Source of the DNA: Myxococcales bacterium
GTDB taxonomy: Bacteria > Myxococcota_A > Bradymonadia > UBA7976 > UBA1532
Direction of reading: 5' to 3'
NCBI GenBank assembly: GCA_020633465.1
Contig: JACKDN010000012.1
Coordinates: 157,785-221,784, forward strand
DNA length: 64,000 bases
The notes under the pieces are model-generated. The model saw only the letters and a program-made list of their open reading frames with translations. It had not been told where the DNA came from and did not search any database. Both the position numbers and the translations under genes were made by a program. Below are positions 24,783 through 33,108 of the stretch, piece by piece (within the stretch, counting starts at the first letter, position 1; each line of letters starts with the position of its first letter).

Positions 24783-25442
24783 TCAGCCGGCGCGCACGCC
24801 TTCCATCAGGAAGAGGATGTTGCCGCGCTCGGTCTTGCGGATCGGGTCGACGGTCAGGCCCTCGAAGAAGCGGCCGTAGCGGGCGCGCACGGCGTCCACG
24901 TCGTCGAAGTGCCGCACGTGCGAGACGTAGGGGAAGTTGGGCACCGTGGCGATGACGCGGGTGCCGGCGGGGATGCGCTCGAGGACGTCGAGTTCGCGCT
25001 CGACGTGCTCGAGGAACTCGGTGGTCACCAGCGTGTCGTAGCGCTGCGTCTCGATGGCCCTCGAGGCGAAGATGTCGCAGTGCTCGAAGGTGAAGGCGGG
25101 CACCGTGCGCTGGGCGCGCTCGACGCCCACGCGGCTGAGGTCGACGCCGTGGTAGGCCTCGACGAGCCGCGCGTCGAACAGCGCGTGGGCGAACTGGCCG
25201 GGGCCGCAGCCGATGTCGAGCACGCGCTTCGAGCCGGCGCGCCGGATGCGGTCGATGACCACGGTCCAGACGGCGTAGTACTCCGAGCGCGTGTAGTGCA
25301 CGTGGTACGACTCGACGTGCTCGAAGGCGTCGTCGTAGAAGGACTGCGGCTTCTCGCCGTGGGCGGCGGCGGGGCCGCCCTGCAGGCGGCGTAGGACGCG
25401 CCCGGCCAGGCGGCGGGCGCGACGGACGACAGCGGGGCGCAT
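24783..25442 (-). CDS. SAM-dependent methyltransferase
   Basis: 219 residues from the ATG at 25442, preceded by GGAGG. Motif I 'RVLDIGCGPGQFA' and the acidic 'YHGVDLSRVGVERA' strand show a class I Rossmann methyltransferase, with 'YDTLVTTEFLEHVE' as motif IV. The basic N-terminus (many Arg) before the core could bind membrane or nucleic acid. It is the first gene of a pair with the flippase, so it may methylate a sugar or lipid intermediate of the same surface glycan. The substrate is unknown. Confidence 0.85.
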   Translation of the reverse strand: MRPAVVRRARRLAGRVLRRLQGGPAAAHGEKPQSFYDDAFEHVESYHVHYTRSEYYAVWTVVIDRIRRAGSKRVLDIGCGPGQFAHALFDARLVEAYHGVDLSRVGVERAQRTVPAFTFEHCDIFASRAIETQRYDTLVTTEFLEHVERELDVLERIPAGTRVIATVPNFPYVSHVRHFDDVDAVRARYGRFFEGLTVDPIRKTERGNILFLMEGVRAG

Positions 25443-25531
25443 CGACACCTCCAAGCGGGTGCGCAGGGTAGTGCATAGACCCCGCCGAGGGAACCGCGGA
25501 CCCAGCCCACGTGCCGGTCGCCCCCCGCGGG

Positions 25532-25655
25532 GTCGTGGTCGTCGTCGATTCGGCCCCGAAGCGCCCCGGTCGTCCGCCGAGCGTCCGCCGACGCAGCCGG
25601 GTTCGACCGATCGTCGGCGGGCTCCGATCAGGTCGGCCACGACGACGACCACGAC
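25532..25655. repeat. Perfect 16-bp inverted repeat flanking a 92-base centre
   Basis: GTCGTGGTCGTCGTCG at 25532-25547 is the exact reverse complement of 25640-25655. The arms lie in the divergent gap between the methyltransferase and the MopE-type lipoprotein gene. The 281-base gap (25443-25723) holds no other ORF that I can support. Confidence 0.7.
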
Positions 25656-25723
25656 GGGTGGGTCGGGGCCGCTCGGCGTTCGGCCGCTTGTGTCCCAACC
25701 GGGCGGGGCGGCATCCTGCGCCG

Positions 25724-27105
25724 ATGCGATACTTCATCTTTCCGCTGTCGATGTGTCTCTTCGTGTTCGCGGGCTGCACCGAGGACGCCGACGACGATCT
25801 CGCGCCGCTGCCCGACTTCGCGGTGCGGCCGCCGCGGGACGCGGGCTTCCAGTCGCGGGACGCCGACCCGACGCGCCGCGACGCCGCGCTGGGCCCCGAC
25901 GCGGGCGCGCCCGGCGCGGACGCCGCCGCGGTGCCCCGGCTGGACGCTGGCGGGCGCGACGGGCGCCCCCGGACCGGACGCCGCGCCGCCCGGCCGCGAC
26001 GCGGCGACCCCGGAGCCGACGCGGCCGGCCCGCGCCTGGACGCCGCCCCGCCTCGCCCGACATGGCGCCGCCCGAGCCGGGCGTCGAGGTGTGCAACGGG
26101 CGCGACGACGACGGCGACGGGCAGTCGGACGAGGGCTTCGACGTCGGCGAGGTGTGCGTCGCCGGGCAGGGCCTCTGCCGCGAGGAGGGCGTGCTGTTCT
26201 GCGCGGTCGACGGCACCGCGCGCTGCTCGGCGCAGGCCCCGCTGGTCGGTCCCGAGCGCTGCAACGACGCCGACGACGACTGCGACGGGCGGGTCGACGA
26301 GGAGCTCGAGAGCCTCGGCGCGTGCAGCGCCGGCGAGGGCGCGTGCGCCGCGATGGGCCGGCAGGCCTGCGTCGACGGCGCGACGACCTGCGACGCGACC
26401 CCCGGCGCGCCCGGCGTCGAGACCTGCGACGGCACCGACGAGGACTGCGACGGGCGCGTCGACGAGGGCGTCGCGGGCTGCGCCACCCTGGGCGGCAGCT
26501 GGCGGTGGGACGTCACCGACCGCGAGGGCGGCAGCTTCCCGACGCTGGCGGCGCTGGCCGAGGTCGACGGTGAGATCACCGGGCTGGCCATCGACACCTA
26601 CGGGCTGGCCGACGTCGAGGGCACCGTGGACGGCGCGACGCGGCGCTTCGACCTGGTGAAGACCTACCGCGAGGGGGTCAGCGAGGGCGCGGCCTTCCGC
26701 TACACCGGCACGGTGGACGGCGACGCGCTGAGCGGCACGTGGATGCAGGTGGGCGGCGACGATCCGCCCATCCCGCTGCGCGGCGACCGCGGCACGGCGA
26801 TCGCGCCGCTGGCGGTGGCCGGCGCGTGGGTGTTCCGGCCGGACTTCGACGACAACCCGGGGGCGATGCAGCTGGTGGTCGGCCCCGAGGGGCGGGTGAC
26901 CGGGACGATGCGCGACCGCGTGGGCGACTCGACGGTCGAGGGGGTGCTCGACCGCGGCGCCGGGGCGCTGTGGTTCCGCAAGCTGTACGACGGCGGCAGC
27001 GACTTCTGGTACCGCGCCGACGCCAGCGGGGCGTCGATCGAGCAGGGCACCTACAGCGACGACAGCGACAGCGGCGTACGCGGGGTGTGGCGGGCGGAGC
27101 GGTAG
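25724..27105 (+). CDS. MopE-type lipoprotein, frameshifted in its Asp-Ala-Pro linker
   Basis: The N-terminus (ATG 25724) has a lipobox 'VFAGC' and an Asp-Ala-Pro linker in one frame. The continuation with 'DMAPPEPGVEVCNG' lies in another frame from about 26060, so at least one and probably more indels occur between ~25950 and 26065. The span from start to stop is not a multiple of three. The C-terminal part holds three 'CNxxDDDCDGxxDE' repeats of the MopE/copper-binding-like type, then two related beta domains (about 26490-26810 and 26820-27100) with 'LAVAGAWVF' and 'GRVTGTMRDR'. It is either an assembly error or a recent inactivation. If intact it is a surface lipoprotein with Ca/metal-binding repeats. 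Confidence 0.65.
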
Positions 27106-27150
27106 GGGGGGCCGCTGCGGGGCGGTCCGGGGCGCTCAGCGATCGGGCAG

Positions 27151-27186
27151 GGTCGAGGTCGAGGTCAAGGTCAAGGTCAAGGTCAA
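27151..27186. repeat. Hexanucleotide tandem repeat (GGTCRA)6
   Basis: Six consecutive units: two GGTCGA then four GGTCAA, in the 98-base gap between convergent genes. A short GC stem (GCCGC/GCGGC) lies beside it near 27190. It is not in a coding frame that I support. Confidence 0.85.
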
Positions 27187-27203
27187 GGGGCCGCTTCGCG
27201 GCG

Positions 27204-28691
27204 TCAGGTCATGTTGATCAGGATCGTCTTCGAGTGGGTGAAGTGATCCAGCATGGCGCCGAGTGACGCCTCCTTGCCCAGGCCCGACTGGCCGAAGCCG
27301 CCGTAGGGCAGCATGGGCTGCACCACCAGGTTCTGGTTCACCTGCACGAAGCCCGCGTGGATGCGGTGCACGGCGTCCATCGCGGTGCGCAGGTCGCGCG
27401 TCCAGATGGTGCCGGCCAGGGCGTAGTCGCAGGCGTTCGCCAGCTCGATGGCCTCTTCGTAGGTGTCGAAGGCGATGACGCAGGTGACCGGGCCGAAGAT
27501 CTCCTCCTGGCACAGCTGGTGGTCGTTCGACAGGCCGGTGAAGATGACCGGCTGCACGAACAGGCCGTCCTTCAGCGCCGGATCGCTGGGCAGCGCGCTG
27601 CAGGTGTGGGCCGTGGCGCCGGGCGCGGCGCGGCCGATCTCGAGGTAGCGCTGCACCGTCGCGAACTGGCCGGGCGAGACGATCGTGCCGATGTCGGTGG
27701 CCTCGTCGAGCGGATCGCCCATCACCATCGCGTTCACCTTCGCCTTCAGGCGCTCGACGAAGGCGTCGTGGATGCCGCGCTGCACCAGCATGCGGCTGGC
27801 GGCGGTGCAGCTCTGCCCCTGGCGGGTGAAGCGCATGCCGCCGATGGCGCCGTCGACCGCGCGGTCCAGATCGGCGTCCTCCATCACGATCATCGGGCTC
27901 TTGCCGCCCAACTCCAGCGTCACGGGCGCCAGCTTCTCGGCGGCCGCTCGGTAGATGATGCGGCCGGTCTCGACGCTGCCGGTGAAGCTGATCTTGGCCA
28001 CGTCGGGGTGGGCGGTCAGCGGGCCGCCGCACTCGGGGCCCATGCCCGAGATCAGGTTGAAGACGCCCTTCGGCAGCACCTCCTGCAGCAGCTGGGCGAC
28101 GCGCAGCACGCCGAACGGGGCCTCCTCGGCCGACTTCACGACCACGCTGTTGCCGGCCACCAGCGCGGGCGCGATCTTCAGCGCCATCAGCAGCAGCGGC
28201 GCGTTCCAGGGCAGGATGGCCGCGACGACGCCGACCGGCTCGCGCACGGTCATCGTCAGCATGTCGGGGTTGAAGGGGATGGTCTCGCCCTTCAGCTCGC
28301 TGGCCAGGCCCCCGAAGTAGACGAAGGTGTCGGCCAGCACCGACGCCTCGACGCGGCTCTCGGTGCGCAGCGCCTTGCCTGTCTCGAGGGCGGTCAGCCG
28401 GCCCAGCTCCTCGACGTGCGCCGCCAGGCGCGCCCCGCAGGCCGCGACGATCTTGCCGCGGTCGCGCGCCTTCATCCGTCCCCAGGCCACCTGCGCCGCC
28501 TTCGCCGCCCGCACCGCGCGGTCGACGTCCTGCGCGTCGCCCGCCGCCGCGTGCCCGATCACCTTGCCCGTCGCGGGGTTGAACACCTCGAACGTGGCGC
28601 CGGCGTGGTTCGGCGAGAAGGCGCCGTCGATCAGGTGCTTGCCGCTCAGCTCGGCGGCCAGCGCGAAGGGGTCGGTGATGGGCTCGATCAT
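27204..28691 (-). CDS. NAD(P)-dependent aldehyde dehydrogenase
   Basis: 495 residues from the ATG at 28691 with GGAGGA upstream. It has the aldehyde dehydrogenase core: 'ILPWNAPLLLMALKIAPALVAGNSVVVKSAEEAP' (NAD fold), 'ISFTGSVETGRII', catalytic base in 'LELGGKSPMIV', nucleophilic Cys in 'FTRQGQSCTAASR', and 'EEIFGPV' near the C-terminus. Its closest-looking relatives are aromatic or medium-chain aldehyde dehydrogenases (vanillin/benzaldehyde type), but the substrate is not fixed by sequence. It is a cytosolic, single-gene unit on the minus strand. Confidence 0.93.
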   Translation of the reverse strand: MIEPITDPFALAAELSGKHLIDGAFSPNHAGATFEVFNPATGKVIGHAAAGDAQDVDRAVRAAKAAQVAWGRMKARDRGKIVAACGARLAAHVEELGRLTALETGKALRTESRVEASVLADTFVYFGGLASELKGETIPFNPDMLTMTVREPVGVVAAILPWNAPLLLMALKIAPALVAGNSVVVKSAEEAPFGVLRVAQLLQEVLPKGVFNLISGMGPECGGPLTAHPDVAKISFTGSVETGRIIYRAAAEKLAPVTLELGGKSPMIVMEDADLDRAVDGAIGGMRFTRQGQSCTAASRMLVQRGIHDAFVERLKAKVNAMVMGDPLDEATDIGTIVSPGQFATVQRYLEIGRAAPGATAHTCSALPSDPALKDGLFVQPVIFTGLSNDHQLCQEEIFGPVTCVIAFDTYEEAIELANACDYALAGTIWTRDLRTAMDAVHRIHAGFVQVNQNLVVQPMLPYGGFGQSGLGKEASLGAMLDHFTHSKTILINMT

Positions 28692-28814
28692 GGCGTCCTC
28701 CTGGCTGCGGGGCGCCATTCTGGGCCGGTGGGCGGCGCCTGACAACCACCGCCGCGGGCACTTTCCGCGAAAAACGGCGGCGCCCGGGCCGTCCCCCCAG
28801 TCGAGGAGGCCGCG

Positions 28815-29036
28815 GTGAACAGCAACCCCCGAATCGACCCCAGCCGCACGCTGGCGCACCTGACGCCGCGGCCCGGTCAGCGCGCGGCGCTGGCCGACGA
28901 GGTCGCCCGGCAGAGCCCCACCGCGCCCCCGCGGCCGGCCGCCGACGCGCCCTCGCTGCCCGTCGCGGTGGGCTTCGTCGTCGGGCTGCTGAGCCTCGCC
29001 GGCGCCCTCGCCTGGACGGTCGCCCCCATCCTCTGA
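28815..29036 (+). CDS. Small single-pass membrane protein
   Basis: 73 residues from a GTG at 28815, with GAGGAGG at ideal distance. The N-terminal two-thirds is polar and Pro/Ala-rich. One hydrophobic helix spans about residues 49-71 ('VAVGFVVGLLSLAGALAWTV'). It is divergent to the aldehyde dehydrogenase and 57 bases before the YceI gene. No family is recognised. The good ribosome site and membrane helix support a real gene. Confidence 0.55.
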   Translation: MNSNPRIDPSRTLAHLTPRPGQRAALADEVARQSPTAPPRPAADAPSLPVAVGFVVGLLSLAGALAWTVAPIL

Positions 29037-29093
29037 CCGCGACCGCCCCGTCGGCGCAGACATCTGCCTCCGAACGCTCGCTCCGGAGGTCCC

Positions 29094-29720
29094 ATGCACC
29101 GGCTCATCGCCCTCGCCATCCTGCTGCCCACCGCCGCGGCGGCCGCGCCCACCCGCTACCTGGTCGACGCCGCGCAGAGCACCGTCGACGTGCGCCTGTT
29201 CAAGGACGGCGTCGCGTCGGGCCTGGCCCACGACCACGCGATGCGCGCCCGCGACGTGAAGGGCGAGGTGGTGTTCGACCCCACCGCGGCCAACGCGCTC
29301 AGCATGAAGATCGTCGTGGCCGCGGCCTCGATCGAGGCCGATCCGCCCGAGGCGCGAAAGGCCTACGGGCTCGAGCCGCTGGACGACGACGACCGGCAGG
29401 AGATCGCCGAGCACATGCGCGCCGACGATCAGCTGGCGGTGCGCAAGTACCCGCTGATCGTGTTCGAGTCGACGGCCATCCGGCGGCTGACCGACAGCGA
29501 CTACCGGGTGGAGGGCAAGCTGACGCTGCACGGCGTCACGCGCGCGGTGCGGCTGGACGCCAAGGTGACGATCACGCCCGAGCGCTTCGACGGCCGGGGC
29601 ACGCTGCGGCTGAAGCAGAGCGACTTCGGTATCACGCCGTACAGCGCGGCGCTGGGGGCGGTGAAGAACAAGGATGGGGTGCAGCTGGTGCTGCACCTGG
29701 TGGCGGCCGCGGGGAAGTAG
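29094..29720 (+). CDS. YceI-like periplasmic lipocalin-fold protein
   Basis: 208 residues with GGAGGTCC before the ATG. A signal peptide ends near residue 18 ('AAAAAPTRYLVD'). The mature protein has the YceI pattern: 'DAAQSTVDVRLFKDGVASGLAHDH', 'VKGEVVFDPTA', 'KYPLIVFESTAI', 'VEGKLTLHGVTRAV' and 'KQSDFGITPYSAALGAVKNKDGV'. YceI proteins bind isoprenoid or fatty-acid-like ligands in the periplasm; some respond to alkali or acid stress. The precise ligand is unknown. The 93 bases after the stop contain no gene. Confidence 0.88.
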   Translation: MHRLIALAILLPTAAAAAPTRYLVDAAQSTVDVRLFKDGVASGLAHDHAMRARDVKGEVVFDPTAANALSMKIVVAAASIEADPPEARKAYGLEPLDDDDRQEIAEHMRADDQLAVRKYPLIVFESTAIRRLTDSDYRVEGKLTLHGVTRAVRLDAKVTITPERFDGRGTLRLKQSDFGITPYSAALGAVKNKDGVQLVLHLVAAAGK

Positions 29721-29813
29721 GGCGGGGCGCGCTGGGGTCGAGTGGCAAAAGTGTAAGAAGTGGGCTGGTTCGTTCGCTTGTGTGGCACGACCCCCGTGGC
29801 TTGGCCGGGTCGG

Positions 29814-31151
29814 CTACGACGACGACGACGGCTCGGGGGGGCCGAAGACCCGCGTCAGCTCGGCGGGGTCGGTGAGGGAGGCGGCGCGGGCGCGCAGGGT
29901 GGGGGTCGCGGGGTCGGTCAGGGCGCGGGCGTCGGGGCCGGCGCGGTGCAGGGCGGCGCGCAGGGCGTCGGTCATGGGTTGCAGGACGCCGACGGCGACG
30001 CGGCCGCGGTAGCCGGTGTGCTGGCAGGCGGCGCAGCCGTCGGCGCAGGCGCAGCGGCGGCGGACGAGGCGCTGGGCCAGGACGCCGGCGACGGCGGTGC
30101 CGATCAGGCCGGGATCGGCGCCGCGCTCGAGCAGGCGGGCGAGGGCCTCGGCGGGCGTGCCGGCGTGCACGGTGCTCAGCACGCGGTGGCCGGTCAGGCC
30201 GGCGCGCAGCATCACCTCGACGCTCTCGCGGGCGCGCAGCTCGCCCACCACCAGCACGTCGGCGTCGTGGCGCAGGGCGGCCTTCAGCAGCGCGCCGCCG
30301 TCCTGGCCTCGGCCAGGATCGACCTCCAACTGCACGACGCCGGGCAGCGCGTACTCGACGGGATCCTCGACCGAGACGGCGCGCAGGGTGCCGCCGCTCT
30401 CGGCCAGCAGGGTGCGCAGCGCGGTGTAGAGCGTGGTCGTCTTGCCGCTGGCCGACGGGCCGGCGAACAGGATCGCGCCCGCCGGCCGGGCCAGCAGCGC
30501 GCGCAGATCGGCCAGCGTCGCGGCGTCGAAGCCCAGCTCCTCGAGCGAGGCCTCGCCCTTCAGCCGATCGAACAGCCGCGCGGTGACCGCCTCGCCGCCG
30601 ACGGTGGGGGCGAAGCTCAGGCGCACCCAGCCGGCGTCGAGCGCGGCGCGGCCCTCCTGCGGCACGTCGTCGCGGTGGGCTTGCGCGCCGGCCATGACCT
30701 TCAGCCGGCCCACGACGCGGCGCGCCCGCGCGGCCGGCAGCCGACCGACCGGCTGCAGCACGCCGTCGAGCCGCACCGACAGGTCGGCCTCGCCGCTGGC
30801 GCTCGGCTGCAGGTGCAGGTCGCTGGCCCCGAGGTGCGCGGCGGCGCGCAGCACGTGATCGACGAAGGGCGCGGCGAGGAAGCCGGGCAGCGCGTTCCAG
30901 CCGTGCACCGCCGCCCGCAGCCCGGGCAGGTCGGTGGCCGGCGCGGGCCCCTCGAGGATGGCGCGCAGGGTGGCGGCCACGCCGTCGGCGTCGGGCGCCG
31001 GCGCGCTGACCGCCTCGCCGGCGTGCCGGACGAGGATCACCTTGCCGCCCTCGGCTCGCGCGCCGCGCAGATCCTCGTAGTACAGCGTCCGCGCGCGCCC
31101 GAGGGCGCCGCGCACGCGCACCGCGTCGGGCGTCAGCTCCAGCCGGGCCAC
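29814..31151 (-). CDS. GspE/PilT-type secretion/pilus ATPase
   Basis: 445 residues from a GTG at 31151 that overlaps the preceding gene by 19 bases. The open frame continues upstream, but only as antisense-type sequence. Walker A is 'GPSASGKTTTLYTAL'; the Asp box is 'SVEDPVEYALPGVVQL'; Walker B and the secretion signature lie in 'DADVLVVGELRARESVEVMLRAGLTGHRVLSTVHAGT'. 'ASDLHLQP' is the typical N-terminal module. A compressed Cys cluster 'CACADGCAAC' replaces the usual spaced tetracysteine. It powers assembly or retraction of type IV pili/T2SS pseudopili. It is the last gene of the filament operon. Confidence 0.9.
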   Translation of the reverse strand: MARLELTPDAVRVRGALGRARTLYYEDLRGARAEGGKVILVRHAGEAVSAPAPDADGVAATLRAILEGPAPATDLPGLRAAVHGWNALPGFLAAPFVDHVLRAAAHLGASDLHLQPSASGEADLSVRLDGVLQPVGRLPAARARRVVGRLKVMAGAQAHRDDVPQEGRAALDAGWVRLSFAPTVGGEAVTARLFDRLKGEASLEELGFDAATLADLRALLARPAGAILFAGPSASGKTTTLYTALRTLLAESGGTLRAVSVEDPVEYALPGVVQLEVDPGRGQDGGALLKAALRHDADVLVVGELRARESVEVMLRAGLTGHRVLSTVHAGTPAEALARLLERGADPGLIGTAVAGVLAQRLVRRRCACADGCAACQHTGYRGRVAVGVLQPMTDALRAALHRAGPDARALTDPATPTLRARAASLTDPAELTRVFGPPEPSSSS

Positions 31152-31969
31152 GGCAACAACCACACCCACGCCGACACCAGCGCGAGGCCCAGCCCCAACA
31201 CGAAGACGCCGCTCACCGCGGCCTGCACCAGCCAGGCGCGCTGGCCCAGCCCGGGCGCCTGCGCCGCGCGCTCGGCCTCGTCCGCCTCGGCCAACGCCCG
31301 GGCCAGCGGCGCCAGCGGCTGCCCGGGGCCGTCGGCCAGCAGCCACAGCTCGCCCAGCCCCTCGGGCGCCAGCCCCGCGTCGCGCAGCGCCTCGCCCGCC
31401 GGCCGCCCGTCCCGCACCGCGGCGGCCGCGCCGCGCAGCGCGTCGCCCCAGCCGGGCGCGTAGGCGGCCAGCGCCTCGAGCGCCCGCTCGGCCGACACGC
31501 CCGCCTCGATCAGCGCCGCCAGCCCGGCCGTCGCGGCCGCCCGCCAGCCCCGCCGCGCCTCGCCGGTGCGCTGCCACAGCCGATCGACGCCCAGCGCCAA
31601 CGCGGCCAGCACGACCGCGATGATCGCCACGCCGCGCCCGCTGAAGACCGCGTTCAGCATCCGGTACAGCGCCTGCCACCAGCGGGACACGTCCGCCGAC
31701 ATGTCGGCGAACACCTGCTCCATCGGCCGCAGCCCCAGCGCGACGCCCAGCGCCAGCGCCACCACCAGCAACGCCGTGTGCCCCAGCGCGGCCAGCACCA
31801 CCGCCCGGAAGCGGCGTCGCCGAAGGTCCATCTCGGCCGCGCGCTCGGCCAGCAGCGCCGCCGCCGCGCCGTCGCCGGCCCGCAGCGCCTCGATGTACGC
31901 CAGGGGCAGCGCGTCGTGGCGCGCCAGCGCGTCGGCCAGCGGCTCGCCCGCGTCCAGCGCCTCGCTCAC
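31133..31969 (-). CDS. GspF-like platform membrane protein, third in operon
   Basis: 278 residues from a GTG at 31969, overlapping an upstream TGA (GTGA). It shows the two-lobed GspF/PilC pattern: 'LDAGEPLADALARHDALPLAYIEALRAGD', one transmembrane region ('VVLAALGHTALLVVALALGVALG'), then a second lobe 'LAALIEAGVSAERALEALAAYAPGWGDALRGAA' and 'DGRPAGEALRDAGLAPEGLGELWLLAD', and a C-terminal membrane helix. It is shorter than the usual ~400 residues. Platform proteins anchor the ATPase to the inner membrane. It precedes and overlaps the ATPase gene. Confidence 0.75.
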   Translation of the reverse strand: MSEALDAGEPLADALARHDALPLAYIEALRAGDGAAAALLAERAAEMDLRRRRFRAVVLAALGHTALLVVALALGVALGLRPMEQVFADMSADVSRWWQALYRMLNAVFSGRGVAIIAVVLAALALGVDRLWQRTGEARRGWRAAATAGLAALIEAGVSAERALEALAAYAPGWGDALRGAAAAVRDGRPAGEALRDAGLAPEGLGELWLLADGPGQPLAPLARALAEADEAERAAQAPGLGQRAWLVQAAVSGVFVLGLGLALVSAWVWLLPWPGWS

Positions 31970-32067
31970 GCCGGGGGCAGGTCCAGCGCGCGCGCCACCG
32001 GCGCCAGCAGGCGCTCGGCGGCCCGCGCGGCCAGCAGCCGACGCACTCGCAGCGCCTGCACGCTCAT
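31966..32067 (-). other. Possible small ORF or N-terminal remnant before the third GspF-like gene
   Basis: An ATG at 32067 opens a 33-residue frame ('VRRLLAARAAERLLAPVARALDL') ending at a TGA that overlaps the GTG of the GspF-like gene. The helical, Leu/Ala/Arg-rich sequence could be the missing N-terminal helix of that protein separated by a frameshift, or a separate coupled peptide. No strong ribosome site is visible. The 98 bases between this ATG and the previous gene's stop contain nothing else. Confidence 0.3.
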
Positions 32068-32166
32068 CGGCTCGCCCGCGCACGGGCCCACCACCCGGCA
32101 CGTTCGACCGGCGGTCCCGCCGGCGCGCGCGCGGCCACCGGCGGTGCATCTGCGGCGCGTGCGGGG

Positions 32167-33108
32167 TCAAAACACCGTCCTCAGCACGGCGGTCGGCCAG
32201 CCGCGCGGCGCGCCGTAGACGGCCAGGGCCACCGCCCCCACCAGCACCGCGGCGATCACGATGCCCAGGCCGCGCACCAGCGCCAGCGCGCGCGTCCGCG
32301 CGGCGCTGGCGTCGACCAGCAGCACCGCGGCGGCCTCGCGCAGCGCTTCCGCCGCGTCGGCGCCCTCGGCCGCCCGCAGCGGCGGGGCCAGCCACCGGCC
32401 CAGCCAGGCGCGCCCGATCGCGTCCTGCAGGCGCACGCCGTCGGCCACGGCCCGCGCGGCCCGCGGCAGGCCCACGGCGTCCAGCGCGGCGGGCAGCGAC
32501 CGGCCAGCGTCCAGCTGCGCGGCCAGCCGCTCGGCCACCATGGCGGCCTGCTCGCGGCCGATCACGCGGTCGGCGAAGGGCAGCCGCGCGGCCAGCCGCG
32601 GCGCGCGCCCCAGCACCAGCGCGAGGACGCCCCCGACCAGCAGCGCCCACGCCACCTGCACCACGCCGTCGACCGAGGTGGCGAAGGCCATCGGTGCGTC
32701 CGGGGCGGTGAGGGGCAGGCGCTCTACGACCCCGCCCGTGGTGACCACCCCCAGCAGCGCGATGGCCGGCAGGAACAGCGCGTCGAACAGCGCGCTGCGC
32801 CCGGCGGCGCGCCGCGCCTGCAGGGCCAGCGAGGCGCCGGCCTCGACGGGCAGCGTGTCGGCCGACGCCGCGAAAGCCGCCGCGACGGCGGGCGGCGCGC
32901 CCCGTCGGCCGAAGGCCTCGGCCGGGGCGACCCCCGCATCGAGATCATCCTCGATCAGCGCCAGCAGCTCGGCCTCCGGGCCACGCTCGGCGGCGCGCAT
33001 CACCGCGCCGACCGTGGCGCAGGTGGCCGCCGGACCCACGCCCAGGGCCGCGCCGCGCAGCACCAGGGGCCCCACGCGCCGCCACGCCGTCCCGCTCACT
33101 CCGCCCAT
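32167..33108 (-). CDS. GspF-like platform membrane protein, second in operon
   Basis: 313 residues from the ATG at 33108, which overlaps the preceding stop codon region by 13 bases. GspF-like lobes are seen as 'DDLDAGVAPAEAFGRRGAPP' and, after two membrane segments, 'LAAQLDAGRSLPAALDAVGLP' with 'AADALREAAAVL'-like helices. A C-terminal hydrophobic helix follows ('GLGIVIAAVLVGAVALAVYG'). It has the same composition and arrangement as the neighbouring GspF-like genes, but low identity to them. It is an inner-membrane platform component by family; a partnership with the other two is inferred from the operon. Confidence 0.75.
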   Translation of the reverse strand: MGGVSGTAWRRVGPLVLRGAALGVGPAATCATVGAVMRAAERGPEAELLALIEDDLDAGVAPAEAFGRRGAPPAVAAAFAASADTLPVEAGASLALQARRAAGRSALFDALFLPAIALLGVVTTGGVVERLPLTAPDAPMAFATSVDGVVQVAWALLVGGVLALVLGRAPRLAARLPFADRVIGREQAAMVAERLAAQLDAGRSLPAALDAVGLPRAARAVADGVRLQDAIGRAWLGRWLAPPLRAAEGADAAEALREAAAVLLVDASAARTRALALVRGLGIVIAAVLVGAVALAVYGAPRGWPTAVLRTVF

